A stretch of DNA of 64,000 nucleotides. It comes from Eucalyptus grandis (Eukaryota > Streptophyta > Magnoliopsida > Myrtales > Myrtaceae). The DNA lies in the NCBI RefSeq assembly GCF_016545825.1, contig NC_052616.1:8866001-8930000 (forward strand), given 5' to 3'. Shown in pieces: positions 33,633-45,121 of the stretch; positions within the stretch are counted from its first letter, which is position 1, and the number at the start of each line of letters is the position of its first letter. The notes beneath the pieces were generated by a model. The model worked only from the letters and a program-made list of their open reading frames with translations. It did not search any database and was not told the DNA's origin. The translations under genes and the position numbers were made by a program.

Positions 33633-34833
33633 AATTTTTTGCGCTTCCAGACCGAATCAGGACTTGGTTTTTGCACCGGAGAGGATTGACTAAGTAAGGT
33701 TGATTATGCCTTGTGAGCACAAGAACAAGTGAAGTACCCTTTCTAGAATATTAGGTTTTTAGAGCGTAGTTGGGTACTTGCACGTGCGTAGGGTGTATTT
33801 GTGGAGAGATTAATTTTCAGTTGAGGAACTCAAGGTATGGAAGATCCATTATGCACTCCCTTTCGGCAAACGATTGTTTTCAGTGACTATGGTTTCTGCA
33901 GTGGCTGTTTTAAATAGCTAAAATGTTCCATCGCTGCCAGCAATTCTCGATGATGATATCAGACTAAATTTATAATAATTCATTGACTTAGACCTTGACT
34001 TCAACGTCAACTTCCAGGAACACAAAAATCCAAAAAATAAAAGAGAGGAAAAAAAGAGAATTACTATCACAAAAAATTATAAACTGATACACGTGATAAA
34101 TTTACATGAAACTACTTATACATCTAAGATAATTTATTCTCTGTTAACTTCCATCAAATTTTTGAATTAGATGACATGATAAGTGTATCAATTTGGAGTT
34201 TTACCTTTCATTTGTCGTTTGAGAATAGGTAAATTTGCTATATGTATACTAATTTAGGATTTCTTATGGTATTAACAAGAGAGATGTGGTCCTATCAAAG
34301 ATAACGGAGGCAATGATGTCACCGTCGAGAGACGTTCCAAAGATTTCATGTTTCCCACCCGTGGGTGATACGCGTACTTTCCTGGACATTTTTTCTCATA
34401 TTTCTCGCTCTTCTGGCTTTTGTCGATCTTTCAAATTTTTCACGATTGAAGAAAAAGCTTCTTTGCGCGAGCAAAAATGTCAAGATCGTACAGCTAAGCG
34501 GGGGCATTTTAACAGGGTTGATGCAGACGGTGATGTCCGCGTTGATTCCTGTTCGATCGTCCGCCATTTGCCGTTTGTCCCCACCCTCCCTCTCTCCCGT
34601 TAATTCGATTGTCCCCCGTGCTAAAAAGATTTTATTTCGTAAAGTCTAAATAAGTACGTAGAAGGGGATATGATTAAATGGAACATCACATGATTATAGC
34701 GTATTCTTTAAAGGAAAAAAATTATCAAGTCCGTTTAAACTTGATTATACTTATGCAAATTCAGTTGTAAATTTTCCAAATTACTGCCGATGGAGTCGTG
34801 AAGCTTTGCGCAGGATTCTATTGCGGTCCCTTC
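33633..34833. other. g5 downstream sequence
   Basis: Matches 20338-21658 after g2 but lacks the SINE-like insertion. I see no gene. Short frames near 34286-34649 are not conserved between copies. Confidence 0.5.
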
Positions 34834-35381
34834 TGTTAGAACTAAAAAGAACAATGATAACTTTGGAAATTTGAAACGAGTACACAAGTTTGCGGGAGAG
34901 GATGTTCTTTGAATGCTTTTCTAGTGTCTTCTCTATGTACAATACTCACCCTCTATCTTTGTATAATAGCAAAACACCACACCCAATAGATGAGCCATGA
35001 AGTTTTCGAACACTCCTTTGGCAACATTAAATGAAGCAATAAAAAAAGTCCACAGAGCTAATGAAACCACTCAAACAAAGTCAAATGAAAAAAAAAAAAA
35101 AATACAATAAATAAATGAAGACAAGCGATGAGAACTCTTCAGTGAGCTTTTCTAGCCTTCTTTGTCTTCATGGTGCATAAGGTTTTCTTCATTAAATGCT
35201 TGTAGTTTTTTTGTCTTCAATTTTTATCAAGTGCGTACCATAAATCATACTTCACCGATTCATTTTCATTCTTCCCCTGACACCCAAATAAATCAAGGCA
35301 TTCTTTTACTAACAATCAAATCTTGAGCTCAATAACCAACATACTCAATTCTTCAACAATCGAGTTTATATTATTCTAACA
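34834..35381 (-). repeat. Solo LTR of a copia-like element (548 bp), block 2
   Basis: Block 2 copy of 21659-22209, with the same TGTTAGAA...TTCTAACA termini and CTTC on both sides. The two copies differ by scattered substitutions and small indels, consistent with duplication as part of the block and not two insertions. Confidence 0.7.
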
Positions 35382-35663
35382 CTTCCGGCCGGTTGCCGCC
35401 CAGAAATTGCAAGTAGGATGTCATTTCAAGCAAAGCTGTCTAGGCTGGTGACAGCTAGATGCCACCGCATCAGCGATTTCATAAGATAATTGAGTGAAAG
35501 GACTATACTAAAACTTCGCTTGGAGATTTAGAATTATGGCAACGAAATTGAAAAATTTAGAATTAAATTAATATATGCGCAATCAACAAAGGACAGATCT
35601 GGTGAATGTCCTTGTGGTTAAAGATTTCTTATCCCGATATCTACGTGTGTGCAAAATCCTAAT
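35382..35663. other. Duplicated sequence before copia-2, ending in its target duplication
   Basis: Matches 22210-22475. The last five bases, CTAAT (35659-35663), are the left copy of the copia-2 target duplication. Confidence 0.6.
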
Positions 35664-36097
35664 TGATGGTTTTATATGATATGGGCTTAAGGCCCGTCCG
35701 CCCATGTTGGGTCTAAAAGCCCGACCCACAGGAATATGGCCCGTGGATAGAGGGACGTATAAAAGGGATGAGAGAGAGGAAGAAGACACCGTTTTGAAAC
35801 CAAAACGTACGTACGTCTTCTCCCGCGCGCTCTCTCTCTCTCCAAAAAAAGTAGAAAAACAGTAACGTTTTTTTTTTCCCTTCAAGCCGGCGATTTGGCG
35901 TCATCGGATTGAACAGGGCCAATTTCTCTTCCTCACTTCAGCATCGGTGTCTAATCTGTAGATAACAAGGTACGCTCGAATCCGTGGTGTGCTTTAGGAT
36001 CGGTGATACGTGTTTTCCCGAGCTTCGTCTTCCGCATTCAGTTTAAGGGTTCGATTTAGTGTCGAATCTGATTTTTGGGGATCCGTTAATCCCAACA
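35664..36097 (+). repeat. 5' LTR of copia-2 (434 bp)
   Basis: Starts TGATGG, ends CCAACA. It holds the TATA box at 35758 and a CT-rich stretch near 35830. It is followed directly by the primer-binding site. Confidence 0.9.
35758..35764 (+). promoter_or_regulatory. TATA box of the copia-2 LTR
   Basis: TATAAAA about 95 bases into the LTR, kept in the 3' LTR (near 42482). It is the likely start of the element's transcript. The 3' copy points toward the HIPP array. Confidence 0.65.
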
Positions 36098-36098
36098 T

Positions 36099-36110
36099 TG
36101 GTATCAAAGC
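36099..36110 (+). other. Primer-binding site of copia-2
   Basis: TGGTATCAAAGC lies two bases after the LTR and differs by one base from the usual copia site complementary to initiator tRNA-Met. Confidence 0.8.
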
Positions 36111-36269
36111 CCTAGTTCACATTTTCCCGACCTATTTCATGTTTTTTGATTGAATTTTCGTGAACGTATTCAACCAACACGGATCGGGGCGAGAAATCCA
36201 GACACCCGAGCACTGTTCATCCGTTTTTTCGAGTTTCTGTAAGTCGAAATCGATTTCTGATAACATAAG

Positions 36270-36745
36270 GTGAAAGCGCTCGTCGAGACGAGTCCGGCGA
36301 CATGTCGTGCGCCACCGGGCGACGCCGCACGCGCCCACACGCGCGGCCAGAAGCCGCTGCGCATGGGCACGACGCGCCCGAAGCGCTGGCATCGACCAGC
36401 GCGTGCGCCACACGCGCCGGTCGGCGGACCGACACGTGCTGACGTCAGCATGACGTCACCCAACGGTCGGTAACCACTGGGATGACGTCAGCGCCGACGA
36501 CGGTTGGCCGGGCGGTCACCGGCCGGCAACCCGACCGGCAACCCAACCCGACCCGACCCGACCGCAGACGCCTGGCACGCACGCGGCACATGCCGGCTGA
36601 CGTCTGCGTGACGTCATCCCGCACACGCGCGCGGCACGTGCGATCGGTTCGTCCGACCCGGCCCAACCGGCCCGACCGGTCCGTCCAATCCATCCGGTCC
36701 GACGACTGACGACCTGACCCTTGACCCGTTGACCGACAACCGTTG
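36270..36745 (+). other. GC-rich leader of copia-2 with bZIP-type motifs
   Basis: Sharply GC- and CpG-rich compared with everything around it. It carries four TGACGTCA palindromes (36440-36447, 36451-36458, 36483-36490, 36609-36616), one TGACGTCT (36598-36605) and two CACGTG G-boxes (36433-36438, 36635-36640). Repeats of GACCCGACC and CGACCGG words follow. Open frames on both strands here reflect the base composition and are not conserved coding. Confidence 0.6.
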
Positions 36746-36923
36746 ACCCTTGACCCTTGAAAAAAAAATGATTTTTTTTTCAATTATGTCTGTGTGGGTT
36801 AGAGGTAATCCATTTTTTATTCTGCATTTGTTGCATGAATCACGGAAAATTATGTATTTTCCATTTTGTTTGTTGTGGATTATAAGTGATCCATTTTTTG
36901 GTTATGCATTTGTTGCAGGAACT

Positions 36924-38300
36924 ATGATGCGTTATACACGGATACCTGCAATCCCGAGAACGGACGAAGGAAAAGCAAGACTTAAAAGGCTAATGACAGA
37001 GTTAGCTGATCATCAGTGGCATGATGGTGATTTAGTATCACACGTGGTCAGGGTCAATCAGATGATGCAGGAAATCATCTGGAATGGTTATCTTATGCCG
37101 GATTTTGAGAAGGTGCCGGCTTTAATAAACACTCTTCCACCTGAATGGCAAGCAGTGTTAGATCGGCTATGGGAGGTCAACGTGGTCCCGGGTTATAGGA
37201 GGCTAGTGGAAGCTTTTGTAAGAGAGTACTATAGGATTGAGTTAGCCAAAACTTCAACCCTTAAATTGAGCGTCACATGGCGTAGAGTAAATGCGCCTTG
37301 GTGGCGACATGAAAGCTCTCCAAAAGTTTTTCCATGGTTGGCAAATGTGCCTTCAGTTTTCTCAGATACTTTGTCTGATAGATTAGAAGAGAATTTCCCT
37401 ATTTATTTCTTAGATTAGTTTGAGATGTTTTTGAGTGATGAATATCTCTTTCTATGTTGATATTTCTTTTTGGATATATTACTTAGTGTAATGGATTGTT
37501 GTATTAGTTGAAAGCATTATTATTTTATTGGATGTCAATTATCTGTTGCTTTCTATTATTGCTGATTGATGTGGGTAGTTAGCTGTGGGTAGTTCATAGA
37601 AGTTTTTGTAACTTCATAGAATTTATTTTGCATAAGACAATTATATTAATAATAGTTTTAAGTTATGATTTTTGGAAGATGATTGGAAACGTAGTGACCT
37701 TTTGATTCTGAAACCTTACTTGAAATTATTCATTGATATGATGGGTCTCAGTGCAAAGTGGATGCATAAATGATAGGCATTAATTATTCGTGCATATATG
37801 TCCGATGTGTTCGATTGATGGATTCAGCAACTAAGAACGCAATTGATGATGTGAACGGCAACAATTGTGAAATATTGAATATGAAGATTCAATATGTACT
37901 GGAAAAGCAAGAAGCACTAGAAGTTCTTGACTATGTTATGGAAGATCTTGAGGATGTTGTGCGCCACCTTGAGCTGGTAGAGGACCGCTTGACGGCATGT
38001 GAGCCGAAAATAAATATTTGCAATGCTGGTTCTAGCTCAGAAAGGGCTTTGAGCTCTAAGCGCAAGCGTATTGATTCGTTCAATATGTGGGAATGCAAAG
38101 GATCAAGTCCTTATTGCAAGAGATCAAGAGTTAACCAACACAAGAGAGGAAAACGTCCTCAAGTGAAGAAAATGTCAAGGGTGAGGTGTTACAATTGTGA
38201 CAAGAAGGGTCACTATGCTCGCGATTGTCGTGAGCCAAAAAAGGTATACACCTTTTGTACATTTGAGAACTTTGCTTTTGTGTCAAGTTCTGCTTTATAA
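36924..38300 (+). pseudogene. copia-2 gag remnant with zinc knuckle
   Basis: Two open pieces make up gag. The first (from about 36924 to 37418) has HDGDLVSHVVRVNQMMQE, then MPDFEKVPALINTLPPEWQ, the block typical of copia Gag. The second (37770-38300) has a coiled-coil-like stretch and a CCHC zinc knuckle at 38187-38228 (CYNCDKKGHYARDC). About 350 bases with stops separate them, so gag is broken. Confidence 0.8.
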
Positions 38301-41300
38301 ACTGAATACAATCCTTTGTGGACTGTAGATTCAGAAGCGACAGACCATGTAGCGAAGGATAGAGAATCTTTCGTGAAATTTTGATGAGTACCAACTGGAA
38401 CTAAGTGGATCTATGTGGGAAACAACTCCAGAGCTGAAGTGAAAGGGATTGGCATCTGCCAACTGAACATGTGTGGTGAGCGCACCTTGTTCCTACATGA
38501 TGTTCTATATGCTCTGGAGATTCATCGAAATTTAAGTGTCTGTTTTGATGTTGGTTAAGCTTGGTTTTAGTGTGAACTTCCGTAATAGCGGTGTAGATTT
38601 GTATTTGAATACAAACTACTATGGTTGTGGTCACTTTCTATATGGTTTTATTGTACTAAATGTTGACTGTGGTGATGTCAATGTTTGTTATTCCCTTGTT
38701 TCACGTCATCTACTTCATATGATAATGATGTGAATGTGTGGCATGCTAGACTTGGCCATATTGGCCAACATCGTATAAATAGACTGGCCAAAGAGGGCTT
38801 GTTGGGCAACATTGAAAAAGTCGATTTGCCCATATATGAGCATTGCCTAGTAGGGAAAACGACAAGGAAACCATTTGGAAAAGGTAAAAGAGCTTAATTT
38901 CCTCTGCATTTAATCCATTTTGACGTCTGTGGTGCAATGAAAGTGAAAGGAAGGCATGGGACTGTTTATTTCATCACTTTTATAGATGATTATACTCGAT
39001 TCGGATATGTCTATTTGATTTCTCATAAATCTGAAGCATTAAGTTGTTTCAAAAGGTTTATGAACTTGGAAGAAAATCAATTAGACAAGAAAATAAAAGT
39101 ATTGAGATTCGATCGAGGTCGAGAATATTTATCTGATGAATTCAGAAAATTATGTGGTGAAAAAGAAATAGAAAGACAGTTGTCTATTCCATATACTCCT
39201 CAACAAAATGGTATTGCAGAAAGAAGAAACAGAACCCTACTGGAAATGGTTAGGTCCATGATGGCGCATGCTAACTTACATGTCACTTTTTGTAGTAATG
39301 CGTAGTTAACTGCTGCCTAAATACTTAACCTGGTGCCTTCCAAATTAGTTAGTTCCACTACATATGAGTTATGGACAGGTAGAAAACCGGACTTAAGTTT
39401 TCTTAAGCCATAGGGTTGTGCTGCCTATACTCATATGTCCTCTCACAAGTTTGGGAAATTGGGTCCCGAAGGAAAGTAGAGTATTTTAATGAGATACTCC
39501 GAACACTCGAAAAGGTATGTGTTCATAGGTGAGCAGGAAAGTGGGAGTATAACTGAATTTGAATCACGAGATGTCACATCCTTAGTGGATGAATTTCCTA
39601 AGAGGGGCGAAATAGGAGAAGATTACTTCATATTTGAAACCTTGGATCAAGATAATGATATTAGTGGAGTTCGTCCAAGTGGGAGTAATATGAGAAATGA
39701 TGAATTGAATTCAACTCATTCTCAATTACAACCATATGATGAGACGATGTCATCATTATCTAATCCTAGTGGGAGCATTATAGGGTAATGATGTGCTAAG
39801 TGTACAATCTCCCATACGGTGAACAAGTCGCCAGAGTATTCCCCGTCGAAGTTTTGACATTGAAGGGGAAACTTTTATGATTGCTCCACAAGATGAGGAT
39901 GAGCCAAGAAATATTAATAAGGCTCTGAAATGCCCTAGTAAGGAAAAATGGATTTATGCAATGAAAGAGGAGATGGAGTCAATGAAATCAAACCAAGTCT
40001 GAGAACTAATTGATCTTCCAAAAGAACGCAGGGTTATTGGGAACAAGTTGGTTCTCAAAATAAAACGAAAGGCTGATGGCTCGATAGAAAGGCATAAGGC
40101 TCGCCTTGTGGCGAAGGGGTATAATCAACAGGAAGAAATTGATTATGAAGATACGTTTTCTCCTGTAGTGAGATTTATCTCAATTCGCATTATTCTGGCA
40201 ATAGTGGCTAGTATGGATTTTGAGTTACATCAAATGGATGTAAAGACTGATTTCCTCAATGGAGAATTAGAGGAAGGAAAATATATGGAACAACATGTTG
40301 GTTTCATAATGAAAGGCCAAGAAAAAAAAATGTATGTTGACTTTTGAAGTCGATATATGGCCTTAAGCAGTTGTCAAGACAATAGTATATACGATTTCAT
40401 AATGCCATAATGGCATATGATTTTACAATGATAGATGAGGATCATTATATATATCAAAAGATCCAAGGATCAATTTGTGATCATATCATTATATGTTGAT
40501 GATATACTAATTGCCGAAGCAATATGGAGCTTGTCAATCTTGTCAAAAGTTGGTTGTCTTCCAATTTTGAATTGAAGGATATGGGATTGTAAACCCATAG
40601 ACACTCCTATTGCAAAATGTGAAGGATTGAGCCATAGACTGTGTCCAAGGACTCCACAAGAGAAGGAACAAACGAAATATGTTCCTTATGCTAGTACTGT
40701 TGGGAGCTTGATGTACTCTATAATGTGTACAAGACCTGACATATGTTTTGCAGTTGGAATGATGAGCAGATACCAATCCAATCCAGGTCAAGCACGTTAG
40801 AAAGCCGTTAAATGAATACTAATGTATCTAAAGGGGACTACTGATTATACATTGAGTTATTATGGAAAGGATCTGCAACTCAAAGGCTATTCTGATGCTG
40901 ATTGGAGAAGAGATTTAGATGAAAGAAAATCTACCTATGGGTTTGTTTTCTTACCGAATAATGGCACCATATGTTGGAGCAGTAAGAAACAAATGTGTAT
41001 AGTCTTGTCCACGATGGAAAATGAGTTCGTGGCATTATCAGCAGCAGTATAAGAAGATGTTTGGCTTAAGAGATTATTGGATCATTTAGATATTATTTGA
41101 AGTGTTGCAGATTCATTGTTGGTTAACTGTGATAGCCAAGCAGCAAAAGTGTACACCAAAGATCCAAAATATCATGGCAAGACCAAACATATAGATACCA
41201 AGTATAATTTTATCAAGAATATGATTGCACGAAAAGATGTGAACTTACAGTACATACTACGCATAGAATGGTAGCAGATCCTATGACAAAGCCAATACCT

Positions 41301-41350
41301 AGAGATGTGTTTTGTGGCCATATGAAATCTCTAGGATTGCGTAGAGGCTG
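38301..41350 (+). pseudogene. copia-2 pol remnant (protease, integrase, RT, RNase H)
   Basis: Protease near 38325 reads VDSEATDHVA, so the Gly of the catalytic DSG is now Glu. The pre-integrase stretch WHARLGHIGQHRINRLAKEG is near 38740. The integrase core (38900-39305) keeps its first Asp (HFDVCG), the second in a changed FDRGREY motif, and PQQNGIAERRNRTL. RT (from about 39880) has RHKARLVAKGYNQQE near 40092 and YVDDIL at about 40494. Just after that, about 300 bases normally found between the DMG and CKPIDTPI-like regions are missing (near 40585). RNase H follows (YSDADWRRDLDERKSTYGF near 40883). In-frame stops occur in several places. Confidence 0.85.
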
Positions 41351-42387
41351 ATGTACTGAATATTGTAATTTCCCTAAGTGTTCATCATTGATGCCTATGA
41401 ATCTTTATTTGATCTTTATGCATCTTAATGCTTAGTGTATTATTTTAAGTTGAGAAAGTATGTCGGACAAATATAAGATTAGCCCACTCACACGGATAAT
41501 CGTCTCTATTTACTGTGTGATAAATAGAGATGAGACTGTTTTTAAGCTTATTATCTAGGTGATAATCGAGAGCTCAAACTTAAAATACGTATGTCGCCTT
41601 AACTGGGTGTTAAGATGAGGACATAATACTTACTATGTTCTGAAAGTAAAATACCCCACATATTTTACTTTATCCGTCTAAGATGCCGATGTGAGTTCGA
41701 TGAATTTTGTAAATGAGTAGATACGTGAACTCAAGTTAGACATTGGGTATGTCTGAGCTATCATCTGTACGGTATTGAAAGGTGTAGACATACGCTCCAT
41801 GGGAAATGAGTTAATACCGTAATACGTATTTCATACTACGTATGCATAAGCCGACCAATAAGAGTGGTAAAAGTTTGATCTCAACTTTTATGTCGTGTGA
41901 GACTCTTGAGGAAAAGAGTTCCTCAATTTTTTAGTCCCCTCATGACTCTTACTTATTTTCAAGATTTATATTTAGTGTTTGCTATCTTAGGATGTTGCCA
42001 ATGGTCATGAGTTGATTCGATCTAATGGGGCATTTCTAGAAAAGCAAGCTGAACTGAAATTGAGAGTTTGAAGGGAAGAGGAAGATCGAATTTGGAGAAT
42101 CACATTGTAATTTTTGTATTCACCGGTTAACCAATTATGACTGTCTTTGTATATATATATATCATTGTTTAAAAGAGATCAAGAGAGATATAAATGTGAT
42201 CAATCGATCTAGGGTGCTGCATACTAAATCTACTCGGAGTGTGATGCCCATTATGAGTCGCTATATATTCCTAATGTATATGGCAACGAGCTCTCAAAGT
42301 ATGCTGGTCGCATGGATTATTCACCGGTATGAATGTTGAAGAGGGGTAAAGAGAATTCTGTTCGGCCCACCATGTGCGAGTGGGAGA
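41351..42387 (+). other. Non-coding 3' segment of copia-2 with polypurine tract
   Basis: No coding sequence follows RNase H for about 1 kb. The last bases before the 3' LTR, GCGAGTGGGAGA (42376-42387), suit a polypurine tract for plus-strand priming. An (AT)n run lies near 42152. Confidence 0.65.
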
Positions 42388-42818
42388 TGATGGTTTTATA
42401 TGAGATGGGCTTAAGGCCCGTCCGCCCATGTTGGGCCTAAAAGCCCAGCCCACAGGAATATGGCCCGTAGATGGAGGGACGTATAAAAGGGATGAGAGAG
42501 AGGGAGAAGACACCCTTTTGAAAACAAAACATACATACGTCTTCTCCCTCGCGCTCTCTCTCTCTCCAAAAAAAGTAGAAAACAGTAACGTTTTTTTTCC
42601 CTTCAAGCCGGCGATTTGGCGTCATCGGATCAAACAGGGCCAATTTCTCTTCCTCACTTCAGCATCGGTGTCTAATCTGTGGCTAACAAGGTACGCTCGA
42701 ATCCGTGGTGTGCTTTAGGATCGATGATATGTGTTTTCCCGGGCTTCGTCTTCCGCATTCAATTTAGGGATTCGATTTAGTGTTGAATCCGGTTTTTTGG
42801 GATCCGTTAATCCCAACA
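42388..42818 (+). repeat. 3' LTR of copia-2 (431 bp)
   Basis: Same termini as the 5' LTR and followed by the CTAAT duplication (42819-42823). Differences from the 5' LTR are mostly transitions, as expected of methylated plant elements. Confidence 0.9.
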
Positions 42819-43733
42819 CTAATGATATCTGCAAACAACGCTAAGATGAAGAACACCCTTTCCGTGTCACCGTACTACCGAGTCACTAGGTGCAAATCAT
42901 CTTGCTAACCTTCGCAGCAGCAAAGCCTGAGGAGGAGCATTTGGCAAGAATCTTCACGACACGCTATGACGAAAAGCTTGAACCTGTCGACAGCGGGAAC
43001 CGAATCAGTTGCCAACATTCAAGACTCGCTCCTTTACGCACTAATCTCTCATGTACGGACGTGTAGCAGTAAAAAAAATTTACCCTGAACTGATTCTAAT
43101 TCTTATTGGAACGTCGATCTGATAGTTCTGTACGTATGCATTGAAATGTCTGTGCATTTGCACACTTTTTTTTTAAACCATTTTCCATGTTTTTAGTAGA
43201 AACTTCTAGTTGATGTTTTTTGTTTTCTAGATCTGCATGAATCGATGGTGAAGTGAGAACGATGGATGAGACGGATCTTTTTGAGGACAGAGAGAGGAGG
43301 ATGGCGGTAGCTACGGTTTGAACAGCTCATATATATTGGGGAGAACCTGGGAACACAATTCTACACAAATTAAACCCAATTCAAGATCAATTTTTCCCAT
43401 GAAACTAAATCAACTAAAATTCTCTTAACCTCACAATATGTAAATATAATACCGAAATAATAAGTAGAGAAAGCAAATAATGACACTAATAATTTAACGT
43501 GGAAAATCATATATGAGAAAAATTACGAACCGTCCAAAAACATTCACTAATCACCAAAAATAGTAAAATACACAAAATATTCTCCTCTAATCATACAGTA
43601 AAGGCTCAACATTAATATTATAATTACATTTTTTCTCACTACATAAATAAATAAATAACTTCGAAGTAAGAAAATCTTAATCGCAACTGAAGAATTCGGA
43701 GACAATTCTCAACGAATGAATGAAAACTATCAA
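42819..43733. other. Duplicated sequence and a possible retroelement scrap
   Basis: 42824-43325 matches 22484-23030. From about 43335 to 43720 the sequence differs from block 1. It contains a word (AATTTAACGTGGAAAA near 43492) common in plant LTRs, so it may be a retroelement fragment. I see no gene. Confidence 0.4.
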
Positions 43734-44255
43734 CTTATACTTATAGCCCTCGGTCTCATGGAGCCGCAAAATTGCAGCTCTTTTCCTTTATTCTCCTCCC
43801 TTGCTTTGGCAGTTCTTATTTTCTTTCTCTTCTCTTCGCTTTTTGGACGCACACTTGCACGATCACCACTTTCACTTCTTTTTGTTCTTTTCTTTTCTTT
43901 TTTCTTTTTCTAATGCTAGCTGGGCCCCACACGAAGGCGGACCCAGCCAGCAATAAACACAGATCCTGGAAATCGCCCCCGGCTTCTCCTCAAGCTTATA
44001 CTTATAGCCCTCGGTCTCATGGAGCCGCAAAATTGCAGCTCTTTTCCTTTATTCTCCTCCCTTGCTTTGGCAGTTCTTATTTTCTTTCTCTTCTCTTCGC
44101 TTTTTGGACGCACACTTGCACGATCACCACTTTCACTTCTTTTTGTTCTTTTCTTTCCTTTTTTCTTTTTCTAATGCTAGCTGGGCCCCACACGAAGGCG
44201 GACGCAGCCAGCAATAAACACAGATCCTGGAAATCGCCCCCGGCTTCTCCTCAAG
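43734..44255. repeat. 261-bp tandem duplication
   Basis: Two adjacent copies, 43734-43994 and 43995-44255, differ at only a few bases. Each starts CTTATACTTATAGCCC and ends GGCTTCTCCTCAAG. Block 1 (near 23690) has only the end of this unit. The long open frame at 43772-44392 simply reads through both copies (261 is divisible by three), so I do not call it. Confidence 0.85.
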
Positions 44256-45024
44256 CTTCCATCTGTTGCGTCGGCATCATCAGTAGATCCGACGGACTGC
44301 TGCTTCGGGATCGGTCCAGGTACCGTACCTTCTCTGTCGTCGTCACGGTTCCGGTTGCCAGAAGCCCGATCATCGTCCCCATTTCTTCTTGAAAATCGTC
44401 TGTTTCGCTGTGAAAATTGACCTGTACTCTCAATTTCGTGCTCCAGAGACGGAGGAGCTGTGGGGGAGATGCAGGCCAAGAATCCCAGGGAAGCAACGAT
44501 TCGGCAGGGAAAGTGTACGGAAAGGTGAGGTTTTCGAGAGCTGTCGTTGGGATTAACATATCCTTCATCTTTTGCGATTGTTCCGGATTATTATATCAGC
44601 AGCCTCCGTGGGGCGACTCGCCTCTCTCTCTCTCTCTCCTCCTCCTCCTCCTCCTCCTCCCTCCGTCTCTCCCTCTCTCAAAAGTCATGAGCCTCTGTTT
44701 TCGATCGTCTCGACTCGTTAACTTTCTGAGAAACTGTTGGCTCTTTTCCTACACTCGTTATCATATTGAGTCGGATCTTCTTCGTCTCCCAAATCTGTAC
44801 TGGTCAATGATATGTCCCTTTGTTCCAAACACATCGAGGCCACCGAGGAACTTCTCCTTTTCACGCGCTCCTCTCATGCTCGCCACACGATACGCCTGCG
44901 CACACACTCAGTTTTTTACTTGCTAGTCTGTCACACCACTTGTGAACATCTGAGTTTAGTAGTCGCAAAAGATTGATATTTACTCACAATGTAACTGGGT
45001 TTTAATTTCCTCAAACTTTTGCAG
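44256..45024. other. Upstream region of g6 and the array, with CT/CTC microsatellite
   Basis: Matches 23697-24410 upstream of g3. A (CT)n(CTC)n microsatellite lies at about 44620-44662. As in g3, the segment with the TATA box, 5' UTR and exon 1 is deleted: CACTCAGTTTTTTACTTGCT runs into the 3' part of intron 1 near 44925. No core promoter is obvious. The 169-codon frame at 44417-44926 is not kept in block 1. Confidence 0.5.
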
Positions 45025-45121
45025 AAGTTGGAGGTGAAAGTGGAACTACATGATGGCAGCCAACAAAGATGATGGCAAGAAAAAAGAGGGAAAGAAGAAC
45101 GAAGATCAAGTCAACAATCAG
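45025..45121 (+). pseudogene. HIPP g6: exon 2-exon 3 fusion, possible new first exon of the array
   Basis: After a normal acceptor (TTTTGCAG at 45024) exon 2 begins KLEVKVELHDG. A deletion from CATGATGGCAGCC then joins it to the linker part of exon 3 and the family frame meets TGA. In another frame two consecutive ATG codons (45050 and 45053) open a short stretch, MMAANKDDGKKKEGKKNED, then QVNNQ. This ends at 45121 in phase 0 directly before a GTAAAA donor, the same donor used by the array units. It could therefore act as a start exon supplying a charged leader. No expression evidence can be had from sequence alone. Confidence 0.5.

Larger units (their letters stand above)
35664..42818 (+). 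mobile_element. Complete but inactive Ty1-copia retrotransposon (copia-2), TSD CTAAT
   Basis: Two LTRs (35664-36097 and 42388-42818) both begin TGATGG and end CCAACA. CTAAT flanks both sides (35659-35663 and 42819-42823). The block 1 paralogue near 22476-22490 (AAAATCCTGATGATATC) is the empty site. Internal order is PBS, long GC-rich leader, gag, zinc knuckle, protease, integrase, RT, RNase H, and then about 1 kb without coding before a purine tract. Stops and a deletion in RT make it non-autonomous. By eye the LTRs differ at about 25 of 430 positions, so the insertion is a few million years old at usual plant rates. It interrupts the second block between g5 and g6. Confidence 0.92.

Noticed and set aside
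36132..36783. Several overlapping open frames on both strands of the copia-2 leader
   Set aside because: High GC content removes stop codons by chance. The protein sequences are low-complexity Arg/Ala/Pro strings and no frame stands out.
43772..44392. 206-codon plus-strand open frame with internal repeats
   Set aside because: It is the read-through of a 261-bp tandem duplication (a multiple of three), with Phe/Leu/Ser-rich low complexity and no counterpart in block 1.
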